A stretch of DNA of 5,852 bases from Rhodoferax sp. (GTDB lineage Bacteria > Pseudomonadota > Gammaproteobacteria > Burkholderiales > Burkholderiaceae_C): positions 1 to 5,852 of the forward strand of contig JAQTSL010000234.1 of assembly GCA_028711355.1 (NCBI GenBank). The letters run 5' to 3'. This document shows, piece after piece, positions 1-5,341 of the stretch; positions within the stretch are counted from its first letter, which is position 1, and every line of letters starts with the position of its first letter. Under the pieces are notes generated by a model, which worked only from the letters and a program-made list of their open reading frames with translations, ran no database searches and was not told the origin of the DNA. The translations under genes and the position numbers were made by a program.

Positions 1-648
1 CAGCGCAAAGCGCGCGCGGTTCTCGATGCTGCCACCAAAATCGTCACGCCGCTGGTTTGAGCCGCTCTTCAAAAACTGGTCAATCAGATAGCCGTTGGCG
101 CCGTGGATTTCAACGCCGTCAAAGCCAGCGGTGTCGATCGCGTTGCGCGCAGCGGCTACGTAGGCGTGCACGATGTCGGGCAGTTCGTAGGCCTGTAGGG
201 CGCGTGGCTCCGACGTTTCAACAAAGCTGGCGATGCCATCCTGAATCAGCACGGTCTTGGTGTTGGCGATGATGGCCGACGGTGCCACCGGTTTGCCGCC
301 GCCGGGCTGCAAGCTGGTGTGCGAGACGCGGCCGACGTGCCAGAGCTGACAGACGATCTTGCCGCCAGCGGCGTGGACCGCTTGCGTAACCGGCTTCCAG
401 GCCTCCACTTGTTCTTCGGCGTACAAACCGGGCACGTCGGCGTAGCCCTGACCCTGCTGGCTGATAGCGGTGGCCTCGGTGATGATCAGCCCGGCGCTGG
501 CGCGCTGCGCGTAGTACTGGGTCGCCAATGCAGTGGGGACGGCGTTGGGTGAGCGGTTGCGCGTGAGTGGCGCCATGACAATGCGGTTGGCCAACTGAAG
601 TTCACCCGCGTGAACAGCTTCGAACAAAGTGGCTTTGGAGTGCGGCAT
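1..648 (-). CDS. Old Yellow Enzyme-family NADH:flavin oxidoreductase / alkene reductase (partial, C-terminus beyond left edge)
   Basis: The 216 visible residues are the N-terminal half or more of an FMN-dependent ene-reductase of the NemA/XenA/OYE type. These cytosolic TIM-barrel enzymes use NAD(P)H to reduce activated C=C bonds, maleimides or nitro compounds. Visible family marks are 'ANRIVMAPLTRNRS' (residues 20-33, FMN-binding first strand), 'RASAGLIITEAT' (49-60), 'QLWHVGR' (101-107), 'LQPGG' (113-117) and 'EIHGANGYLIDQFL' (180-193), in which H182 and N185 form the usual substrate-anchoring pair. 'GGSIENRARF' follows at 205-214. The family is about 360 residues long, so about 145 are missing. 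The ATG at 648 is the natural start because 'LFEAVHAGELQLANRIV' matches the family N-terminus; its ribosome site is weak. It lies 42 nt downstream of metW on the same strand with no obvious terminator between them, so co-transcription is plausible. The family is certain; the exact substrate is unknown. Confidence 0.93.
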   Translation of the reverse strand, partial: MPHSKATLFEAVHAGELQLANRIVMAPLTRNRSPNAVPTALATQYYAQRASAGLIITEATAISQQGQGYADVPGLYAEEQVEAWKPVTQAVHAAGGKIVCQLWHVGRVSHTSLQPGGGKPVAPSAIIANTKTVLIQDGIASFVETSEPRALQAYELPDIVHAYVAAARNAIDTAGFDGVEIHGANGYLIDQFLKSGSNQRRDDFGGSIENRARFAL

Positions 649-690
649 GATAAAAAAGGCCTGAAGTAATTGGAAAAAGTAGCACGTTGA

Positions 691-1293
691 TTATCGTGAC
701 AGTTTATAGACCGACGTGCCAGCCAGCAAGTTGGGCAGCAGCCGAACCACTCGGCCTTCCTGAATACCAAAACTGTCAAGCACCGTAAGACCGCTGGACT
801 GCGCCAGATTGGCCATATCGGCGTGCGTTCCAACGCGAATATTGGGCGTGTCAAACCACTGGTAAGGCAAACGTTTGGTCACCGGCATACGGCCCTTGAG
901 CACACTCATCCGGTTGGGCCAATGCGCAAAATTTGGAAACGCAACGATGCCGACGCGACCGACGCGCACCGTCTCGCGCAACATCACTTCGGCGTTGCGC
1001 AGGTGTTGCAGCGTGTCGATCTGTAGCACCACGTCAAACGTGGCATCTTCAAACATTGACAGGCCTTGGTCCAGGTTGAGCTGGATCACGTTGACACCAC
1101 GCTGCACGCACGCCAGCACGTTGGCATCGCTAATTTCGATGCCATAACCGCTACAGCCGCGGGTCTGTTGCAGGTAGGCCAGCATGGCACCGTCACCACA
1201 GCCCAAGTCCAGCACGCGTGAGCCGTGGGGCACCAGCCCGGCCAGCACCTGCTGGATGGCATTGGCCTGGGCCGCAACACGGGCAGCGCTCAT
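691..1293 (-). CDS. metW: MetW, methionine biosynthesis methyltransferase-domain protein
   Basis: The 200-residue protein has a class I SAM-dependent methyltransferase fold of the MetW family. The SAM-binding motif I 'VLDLGCGDG' is at residues 27-35 and the acidic end of strand 2 'GIEIS' at 51-55. The MetW-typical segments 'FPNFAHW' (119-125) and 'LPYQWFDTPNI' (142-152) follow. Length is normal for the family. In proteobacteria that use MetX instead of MetA, metW nearly always follows metX. It is thought to support homoserine acylation, and a physical partnership with MetX has been proposed; its own methyl acceptor is not established. Here its ATG overlaps the metX stop in an ATGA (1290-1293), which implies translational coupling and matched expression. 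All visible motifs are intact. Confidence 0.96.
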   Translation of the reverse strand: MSAARVAAQANAIQQVLAGLVPHGSRVLDLGCGDGAMLAYLQQTRGCSGYGIEISDANVLACVQRGVNVIQLNLDQGLSMFEDATFDVVLQIDTLQHLRNAEVMLRETVRVGRVGIVAFPNFAHWPNRMSVLKGRMPVTKRLPYQWFDTPNIRVGTHADMANLAQSSGLTVLDSFGIQEGRVVRLLPNLLAGTSVYKLSR

Positions 1294-2585
1294 GCGCGCA
1301 CCTCCAGGCCATCTGATATGCTCTTGAAATAAGAGCTAATCACGCTCATGTAACGGGTGTCATCAAGCAAAAAGGCATCATGACCGTGGGGTGCGTCAAT
1401 CTCGGCGTAGCTGACATCGCGCTGGTTGTCCAGCAGCGCTTTGACGATCTCGCGGCTGCGCGCCGGGGCAAAACGCCAGTCGGTGCTAAAGCTCACCAGC
1501 AAGAACTTGGCAGTCGCGCGCGCCAGCGCCCGGCTCAGGTTGCCGCCGTAAGCGCGCGCCGGGTCAAAATAGTCGAGCGCCCGGGTGATCAGCAAATAGG
1601 TGTTGGCGTCAAAGTACTCGGCAAACTTGTCACCCTGGTAGCGCAGGTAACCTTCAATCTGAAACTCGGCTTCCAGCGTGCTGTAAAGATAGGCCCCCAC
1701 GCTTGTCGCTTCGCGTACTGCGCTGGACCTGCCGATGCCTGAGGCAAGGGCTCGTTGGCCTGTCCCAGTCTGCGCAGGCAGACTGGGAGCCGCAGGCCTC
1801 AGCCCCGGGGGCGCCGTGCCTTGCTTGGGGCGGCCCGGCGCAGCGGCATCCATTGCGCTGGCTTCTGCTATCAGAAGACGGCCAAACTTGGCGTTCATCA
1901 CGTCGTCGGAAAGGTACGTGATATGGCCAATCATGCGGGCAATGCGCAGGCCGCGCTTGGGGATGGTGCAGTGCTGGTAAAAGTGGCCGCCGTGAAAGTC
2001 GGGGTCGGTCTGGATGGCACGGCGCGCCACTTCGTTAAAGGCAATGTTTTCCGCCGTCAGGTTGGGCGCGCTGGCGATCACCACCGCGTGGCGCACGCGC
2101 TGCGGGTATTGCAGCGCCCAACTGAGCGTCTGCATCCCGCCCAAGCTGCCGCCCATCACCGCGGCCAACGTCTGGATGCCCAACGCGTCCAGCAGCCGGG
2201 CCTGCGCGTTGACCCAGTCTTCCACCGTCACCACCGGGAAATCTGCGCCATAGACGCGGCCGGTATCGGGGTCGGTGTGCATCGGACCGGTGGAACCAAA
2301 GCACGAACCCAGGTTGTTCACGCCGATGACAAAAAAGTGATTGGTATCGAGCGGCTTGCCCGGGCCGATCATGTTGTCCCACCAGCCTTCGGACTTGTTT
2401 TGCCCCGCATAGACACCCGCCACATGGTGCGACGCATTGAGCGCGTGGCAAATCAGCACGGCGTTGGATTGGTCGGCGTTAAGCTGGCCGTAGGTTTCAT
2501 AGCTGAGCCGATAGTCGCGCAGCGTCGCCCCGCTTTGCAACGGTAAAGCGTCGGCAAAGTGCATGGACTGGGGGTGGACGATCAT
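1290..2585 (-). CDS. metX: MetX, homoserine O-acyltransferase (acetyl- or succinyl-) with an internal repeat-encoded insertion
   Basis: This cytosolic alpha/beta-hydrolase-fold enzyme acylates homoserine at the first committed step of methionine synthesis. In the 431-residue reading, the oxyanion/entry motif 'NNLGSCFGSTGP' is at 90-101. The nucleophile elbow 'GGSLGGMQ' (145-152) gives Ser147, 'STDWRF' gives Asp369 and 'GHDAFL' (401-406) gives His402, which completes the triad. Many betaproteobacterial MetX enzymes use succinyl-CoA (MetXS), so the acyl donor is left open. The ATG at 2585 was chosen because 'MIVHPQSMHFADALPLQSG' matches the family start; the frame stays open up to 2684 but that extension has no family character. 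The family is usually about 370-390 residues. The excess lies at residues ~247-298 (Ala/Pro/Gly/Arg-rich), between 'KFGRLL' and 'YSTLEAEFQIEGYLRYQGDKF', and coincides with a GC-rich repeat. The reading frame survives, so the enzyme may still work with an extended surface loop. Confidence 0.95.
   Translation of the reverse strand: MIVHPQSMHFADALPLQSGATLRDYRLSYETYGQLNADQSNAVLICHALNASHHVAGVYAGQNKSEGWWDNMIGPGKPLDTNHFFVIGVNNLGSCFGSTGPMHTDPDTGRVYGADFPVVTVEDWVNAQARLLDALGIQTLAAVMGGSLGGMQTLSWALQYPQRVRHAVVIASAPNLTAENIAFNEVARRAIQTDPDFHGGHFYQHCTIPKRGLRIARMIGHITYLSDDVMNAKFGRLLIAEASAMDAAAPGRPKQGTAPPGLRPAAPSLPAQTGTGQRALASGIGRSSAVREATSVGAYLYSTLEAEFQIEGYLRYQGDKFAEYFDANTYLLITRALDYFDPARAYGGNLSRALARATAKFLLVSFSTDWRFAPARSREIVKALLDNQRDVSYAEIDAPHGHDAFLLDDTRYMSVISSYFKSISDGLEVRA
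1693..1845. repeat. GC-rich palindromic dispersed-repeat-like element inside metX
   Basis: This block of about 150 bp interrupts the conserved metX coding sequence and is in frame with it. It contains a perfect 10-bp hairpin (arms 1764-1773 and 1778-1787, 4-nt loop). Outer arms can extend it: GGCCTG 1757-1762 with CAGGCC 1793-1798, or TGAGGC 1740-1745 with GCCTCA 1796-1801. A further 6-bp pair is at 1811-1816 and 1836-1841. Its ends resemble, from memory, the 'CGGGCCGCCCCAAG...' and '...GCGTGGGGGC' ends of dispersed intergenic repeats common in Comamonadaceae genomes. Exact boundaries are estimates from where MetX similarity stops and resumes. No transposase or target duplication is visible. 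Confidence 0.65.
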
Positions 2586-2639
2586 TGGTATGGCTATACG
2601 GGGAAAGTGGCGGCATCTTAGCAAGTGGCATCGAGCTAC

Positions 2640-2665
2640 GGCAGACAGCCTTGAGAACGTCTGCC
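2640..2665. promoter_or_regulatory. Perfect 7-bp inverted repeat in the metX-amtB divergent intergenic region
   Basis: GGCAGAC (2640-2646) and GTCTGCC (2659-2665) are perfect inverted copies with a 12-nt spacer. The element lies 54 nt upstream of the metX start codon and 24 nt upstream of the -24 element of the amtB promoter. It could be an operator for a dimeric regulator acting on either gene, or a hairpin in the metX leader. I do not recognise it as a known binding site; function is inference only. Confidence 0.4.
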
Positions 2666-2689
2666 TGGCGCCCATGATCTTCACCTATC

Positions 2690-2705
2690 AGGCGCAATTC
2701 TTGCT
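2690..2705 (+). promoter_or_regulatory. Sigma-54 (-24/-12) promoter of amtB
   Basis: The sequence AGGCGCAATTCTTGCT aligns with the sigma-54 consensus TGGCACG-N4-TTGCW. The invariant GG (2691-2692) and GC (2703-2704) are separated by exactly 10 bp, as RpoN promoters require, and the -12 block TTGCT is perfect. Transcription would start near 2716, giving a leader of about 62 nt before the amtB ATG at 2778. RpoN/NtrC control of ammonium transporters is well established in proteobacteria, which strengthens the call. Deviations from consensus are A for T at the first base and G for A in the fifth. Confidence 0.7.
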
Positions 2706-2718
2706 TTACTTTGGTGCG
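2702..2718 (+). promoter_or_regulatory. Weak NtrC-like site overlapping the amtB -12 element
   Basis: TGCTT-N6-GGTGCG matches the NtrC dyad TGCAC-N6-GGTGCA at 8 of the 11 dyad positions. It overlaps the -12 element and the predicted start site, an unusual place for an activator site and more suited to repression. The overlapping arms GTGCGC (2714-2719) and GCGCAC (2740-2745) form a second inverted repeat in the leader. Either could be chance. Confidence 0.2.
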
Positions 2719-2777
2719 CTTTCAATCAATCAACGAATTGCGCACTGTTTTACAACAATTTACACCGAGGGGTTCTC

Positions 2778-3980
2778 ATGGATGCACTTAAACAGGGCGC
2801 GGATGCCCTGTTCATTTTGTTAGGCGGCGTCATGGTGCTGGCCATGCACGCCGGGTTTGCTTTTTTGGAACTGGGTACGGTACGGCGCAAAAGCCAGGTC
2901 AACGCGCTGGTCAAGATCTTGGTCGATTTTTCAGTCTCAACCGTGGTGTATTTCGCGGTTGGCTACGGTGTGGCTTACGGCACGCACTTTTTTGTCGGGG
3001 CAGAACAACTGGCCGCCAAAAATGGCTACGAGCTGGTGAAGTTTTTCTTTTTGCTGACTTTTGCTGCCGCCATCCCCGCGATTGTTTCGGGCGGCATTGC
3101 CGAGCGGGCGCGCTTTTGGCCACAGTTGATCGCCACAGCGGTGATTGTGGGTTTGGTCTATCCGTTTTTTGAGGGCATTGTTTGGAACCAGCATCTGGGC
3201 GTGCAGGCCTGGCTCAAGGGGCTGACTGGCTCCGAGTTTCACGACTTTGCCGGCAGCGTCGTGGTGCATGCAGTGGGTGGCTGGATTGCGCTGCCGGCGG
3301 TGATTTTGCTGGGCGCGCGTGCCAACCGCTACCGCAAAGACGGCGGCATATCGGCGCACCCGCCGTCGAGCATTCCGTTTCTGGCGCTGGGGGCGTGGAT
3401 TTTGACGGTGGGCTGGTTTGGCTTTAACGTGATGAGCGCGCAAACGCTGGACAAAATTTCCGGGCTGGTGGCAGTGAATTCACTGATGGCGATGGCGGGC
3501 GGCACCCTGGCAGCGCTGATGGCGGGCAAAAACGACCCGGGTTTTGTGCACAACGGCCCGTTGGCCGGGCTGGTGGCCGTCTGCGCTGGCTCGGATGTGA
3601 TGCACCCACTTGGTGCGCTGGTGGTTGGCCTTGTTGCCGGTGCTTTGTTCGTACGCATGTTCACCCTGACCCAAAACCGTTGGAAAATTGACGACGTGCT
3701 GGGTGTCTGGCCGCTGCATGGTTTGTGCGGTACCTGGGGCGGCATCGCCGCTGGGTTATTTGGCAGCCAAACGCTGGGGGGCTTGGGCGGCGTGAGCCTG
3801 GGCGCACAACTGGTCGGCACACTGATGGGGGTGGCGTGGGCCTTGGGGGGTGGGGTGTTGGTTTATGGCGTGCTCAAAGCCACGGTGGGAATTCGCCTGA
3901 GCCAGGAAGAAGAATACAACGGCGCCGATTTGTCAATCCACCAAATCAGCGCCACACCCGACCGCGAGGTCAACTGGTAG
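2778..3980 (+). CDS. amtB: Ammonium transporter (Amt/MEP/Rh family)
   Basis: This 400-residue polytopic inner-membrane protein conducts ammonium as a trimer. Hydrophobic segments fill the whole length, consistent with about 11 helices. The pore twin histidines are H164 ('DFAGSVVVHAVGG', with the conserved Asp156) and H314 ('VWPLHGLCGTWGG'). 'GWFGFNVMSA' (212-221) supplies the counterparts of AmtB Phe215 and Ser219, and 'TFAAAIPAIVSGGIAERARF' (94-113) the region of the Phe107 gate. The N-terminus 'GFAFLELGTVRRKSQVNAL' is of the 'FLExGxVR' Amt subgroup, unlike E. coli AmtB. There is no clear cleavable signal peptide. The tail 'YNGADLSIHQISA' (380-392) resembles the cytosolic PII-interacting C-terminus. 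GAGGGG at 2767-2772, five bases before the ATG, fixes the start. A sigma-54 promoter lies upstream. No glnK adjoins it on either side, so any PII partner would be encoded elsewhere. No convincing intrinsic terminator follows it. Confidence 0.96.
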   Translation: MDALKQGADALFILLGGVMVLAMHAGFAFLELGTVRRKSQVNALVKILVDFSVSTVVYFAVGYGVAYGTHFFVGAEQLAAKNGYELVKFFFLLTFAAAIPAIVSGGIAERARFWPQLIATAVIVGLVYPFFEGIVWNQHLGVQAWLKGLTGSEFHDFAGSVVVHAVGGWIALPAVILLGARANRYRKDGGISAHPPSSIPFLALGAWILTVGWFGFNVMSAQTLDKISGLVAVNSLMAMAGGTLAALMAGKNDPGFVHNGPLAGLVAVCAGSDVMHPLGALVVGLVAGALFVRMFTLTQNRWKIDDVLGVWPLHGLCGTWGGIAAGLFGSQTLGGLGGVSLGAQLVGTLMGVAWALGGGVLVYGVLKATVGIRLSQEEEYNGADLSIHQISATPDREVNW

Positions 3981-4088
3981 CGCCGACCCGCAGCGCCTGT
4001 GTGTTCGAGCGTACTGACGATGCGCCTGGCGGGGCTAACCCTGAATTGAGTCTTAACCGAGAAAGTCCATTAGGGCACAGATGGATGA

Positions 4089-4639
4089 CCAGGCGAGTTG
4101 CTGTGCAGGGTCGAACACCCGCCCAATGGATTGTTCGGTTTAACCGGCTTGTGTCTGGTTGGCGTTTCAATTTACATGGGCAGCGAAAGTATGCCCAGCA
4201 GCACCGAGGTGCAAAGCGCGGGTAAGGCCTACCGGCTCAGCCGACACATCATGAAGCGGGAGTTTGAGCTTGGCGGCAAGCTGCAACACTTGGCACTGCT
4301 TTACACCCAGGCCTTGATTTGCCAGACATCGCAGACAGCCGTATGCAACCAGCACCACTCGGTAGAACAGCAGTTTTGCCGCTGGCTGCTAATGAGCTTT
4401 GGTCGCCTGCACAGCGACACGATGATGATCACCCAAGAGCAGATTTCCCACCTGCTAGGGCAGGGCGCCGAGAACGCGTCACGCAAACAGCCGACAAGTT
4501 GCAAAAAGAAGGCTTGATTGCCAAAGCACGCGGCTGCATTACCGTGCTGGACCGGGCCAAACTGGAAGAACGGACCTGCGAGTGTTATGCCGCCGTGAAG
4601 GCAGAGTGTGACCGCCTGCTGCCGCCACCCCAAAAATGA
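4089..4639 (+). pseudogene. Degraded Crp/Fnr-family transcriptional regulator (N-terminal loss plus frameshift)
   Basis: Two adjacent frames together encode the C-terminal two thirds of a Crp/Fnr-like regulator. The first frame, open from 4089, shows family similarity from about 4152: 'GLCLVGVSIYMGSESMPSS', then 'LLYTQALICQTSQTAVCNQ', 'CRWLLMSFGRL' and 'MITQEQISHLLG'. At about 4458-4463 similarity moves to the frame one base back: 'GRRERVTQTADKLQKEGLI', 'ARGCITVLDRAKLEERTCECY', ending at TGA 4637-4639. Removing CA at 4461-4462 gives 'LLGGRRERVT', close to the family's 'LLGVRREGVT' DNA-recognition region. In intact homologues about 75-90 residues of the N-terminal cyclic-nucleotide-binding-like barrel precede this, but stop codons and absence of similarity at 3981-4150 indicate they are lost. 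No start codon with a good ribosome site was found. The strong residual similarity points to recent inactivation. A sequencing error could explain the frameshift but not the missing N-terminus. Confidence 0.82.
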
Positions 4640-4651
4640 CCTTGTGCTTGC

Positions 4652-4668
4652 GCCAGGGCAGCCCTGGC
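4652..4668 (+). terminator. Possible hairpin after the regulator remnant
   Basis: GCCAGGG-CAG-CCCTGGC is a perfect 7-bp stem with a 3-nt loop, 12 nt past the stop of the pseudogene. It is followed only by ACCGTTTG, with no proper T-tract; the next T-run (4699-4704) is 30 nt away. It may be a weak or relic terminator. Confidence 0.3.
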
Positions 4669-4724
4669 ACCGTTTGATCAGGACATGAAACCAACGCTTT
4701 TTTCACCAAACCGCAAATAAATGC

Positions 4725-4751
4725 TTGCAAATTACAAACTTGACGTATCAT
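4725..4751 (+). promoter_or_regulatory. Candidate sigma-70 promoter of the RRM protein gene
   Basis: A -35-like TTGCAA (4725-4730) and a -10-like TATCAT (4746-4751, five of six consensus bases) are separated by 15 bp, slightly short. The surrounding DNA is distinctly AT-richer than the genes. TTGACG (4740-4745) is an alternative -35, paired with TATTGT (4760-4765) at a poor 14-bp spacing. The first option would start transcription near 4757 and leave a leader of about 130 nt. Confidence 0.4.
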
Positions 4752-4843
4752 GCGGCCCGTATTGTCTTTTAAGGTAGTACATGGTTTGCGGTGAATTCAG
4801 TCTCGCGTTTAATCTAAGTCTTCAGTGGTTTGGTTGTTGCGGT

Positions 4844-4882
4844 GATGGACTCCATCGCGTTTTGAGTCATTTTGAGGAGTCC
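4844..4882 (+). promoter_or_regulatory. Leader structure that can sequester the RRM gene's Shine-Dalgarno
   Basis: GGACTCC (4847-4853) is perfectly complementary to GGAGTCC (4876-4882), which contains most of the Shine-Dalgarno GAGGAG (4874-4879). The resulting 7-bp stem with a 22-nt loop would block ribosome entry. Two competing structures use the same anti-SD: GACTC (4848-4852) with a second GAGTC (4864-4868), and the small hairpin GATGG-ACT-CCATC (4844-4856). Either would free the Shine-Dalgarno. The second GAGTC lies at the first of two direct TTTTGAG repeats (4860-4866, 4870-4876). A thermosensor or translational switch is inferred; no ligand is suggested. Confidence 0.45.
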
Positions 4883-4886
4883 TTTC

Positions 4887-5276
4887 ATGGGCAACAAACT
4901 TTACGTGGGCAACCTGCCCTATTCTTTCCGTGATGATGATCTGCAACAAGCGTTTGCAGCACACGGTACCGTCACCAGTGCCAAAGTCATGATGGAACGT
5001 GACACTGGCCGCTCCAAAGGTTTCGGCTTTGTCGAAATGGGTAGCGACGCTGAAGCGCAAACCGCTATCAGCGCGATGAACGGTCAACAGTACGGTGGCC
5101 GTGGCATCGTCGTCAACGAAGCCCGTCCGATGGAACCGCGTCCCCCGCGCTCTGGTGGCGGCGGTGGCTACGGCGGCGGCAGTGGTGGTGGCGGTGGTGG
5201 TGGTGGTTACGGCGGTGGCAGCCGCTCGGGTGGTGGCGGCGGTGGCGGTTACGGCGGTGGCCGCAACAGCTATTAA
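4887..5276 (+). CDS. RRM-domain RNA-binding protein with glycine-rich tail
   Basis: The protein has 129 residues: one RNA recognition motif (about 3-80) and a 43-residue Gly/Tyr/Ser-rich tail (87-129). RNP2 is 'LYVGNL' (5-10) and RNP1 is 'KGFGFVEM' (44-51), both with the aromatic residues that stack on RNA bases (Tyr6, Phe46, Phe48). Small bacterial RRM proteins of this layout are known from cyanobacteria and many betaproteobacteria. Cyanobacterial members are often cold-induced and are proposed RNA chaperones; the role here is inferred from that. The ATG at 4887 is preceded by GAGGAG at 7 nt, so it is preferred over an upstream in-frame TTG at 4872 that would overlap the ribosome site. The gene appears monocistronic, with its own promoter, a long structured leader and a strong terminator. 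The tail is low-complexity and lacks true RGG triplets apart from one GGR near the end. Confidence 0.93.
   Translation: MGNKLYVGNLPYSFRDDDLQQAFAAHGTVTSAKVMMERDTGRSKGFGFVEMGSDAEAQTAISAMNGQQYGGRGIVVNEARPMEPRPPRSGGGGGYGGGSGGGGGGGGYGGGSRSGGGGGGGYGGGRNSY
5154..5261 (+). repeat. Low-complexity GGT/GGC tract coding the glycine-rich tail
   Basis: Imperfect runs of GGT and GGC codons interrupted by TAC/TAT-type Tyr and AGC/AGT Ser codons encode residues 90-125 of the RRM protein, with a G-rich run-Tyr-GGG unit repeated three times. Such tracts change length easily by replication slippage, so the tail length is expected to vary between strains. Confidence 0.85.
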
Positions 5277-5317
5277 GCACGCTGCTTGATGCGCCTAGCT
5301 CAGGCCAACGTCAAGAC

Positions 5318-5341
5318 AAGGGTCCTTCGGGGCCCTTTTTT
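5318..5341 (+). terminator. Intrinsic terminator of the RRM gene
   Basis: AAGGGTCC-TTCG-GGGCCCTT forms an 8-bp stem with one G-U pair and an extra-stable UUCG tetraloop. It is followed by T residues (six consecutive T at 5336-5341). It lies 41 nt after the RRM stop codon. The T-tract overlaps the stop codon of the convergent SDR gene (5340-5342). On the minus strand the stem is followed only by a weak GTCTTG, so termination there would be poor. Confidence 0.9.

Noticed and set aside
1755..2546. 263-codon open frame on the plus strand
   Set aside because: Antisense to metX; the product is Arg/His/Val-rich with no family character, a typical GC-rich shadow frame, while the minus strand has an intact catalytic triad.
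2586..2684. In-frame N-terminal extension of MetX (33 residues)
   Set aside because: Cys/Arg/His-rich and unlike the MetX start; it would also cover most of the 5' region. The ATG at 2585 gives the family-typical N-terminus.
2586..2777. SAM-II/SAH-type riboswitch before metX
   Set aside because: I looked for one because of the methionine role, but found only a simple 7-bp inverted repeat and no match to the conserved riboswitch cores I know.
2937..3820. Minus-strand open frames of 168 and 163 codons
   Set aside because: Antisense to amtB, whose plus-strand frame is unmistakable; products lack recognisable motifs and ribosome sites.
3725..4225. 166-codon plus-strand frame spanning the amtB end
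   Set aside because: Runs mostly inside amtB in another frame and then through the regulator remnant in the wrong frame; no motifs.
4455..4470. Programmed -1 frameshift in the Crp/Fnr-like gene
   Set aside because: The direction fits, but there is no X-XXY-YYZ slippery heptamer, the family is not known for recoding, and the N-terminal domain is also missing, so decay is simpler.
4872..4886. TTG at 4872 as start of the RRM protein
   Set aside because: It overlaps the GAGGAG ribosome site, and the ATG at 4887 starts the protein exactly before the RNP2 strand.
5154..5261. Tandem repeat or CRISPR-like array
   Set aside because: The periodicity is simple Gly-codon low complexity inside the RRM protein tail, without repeat-spacer structure.
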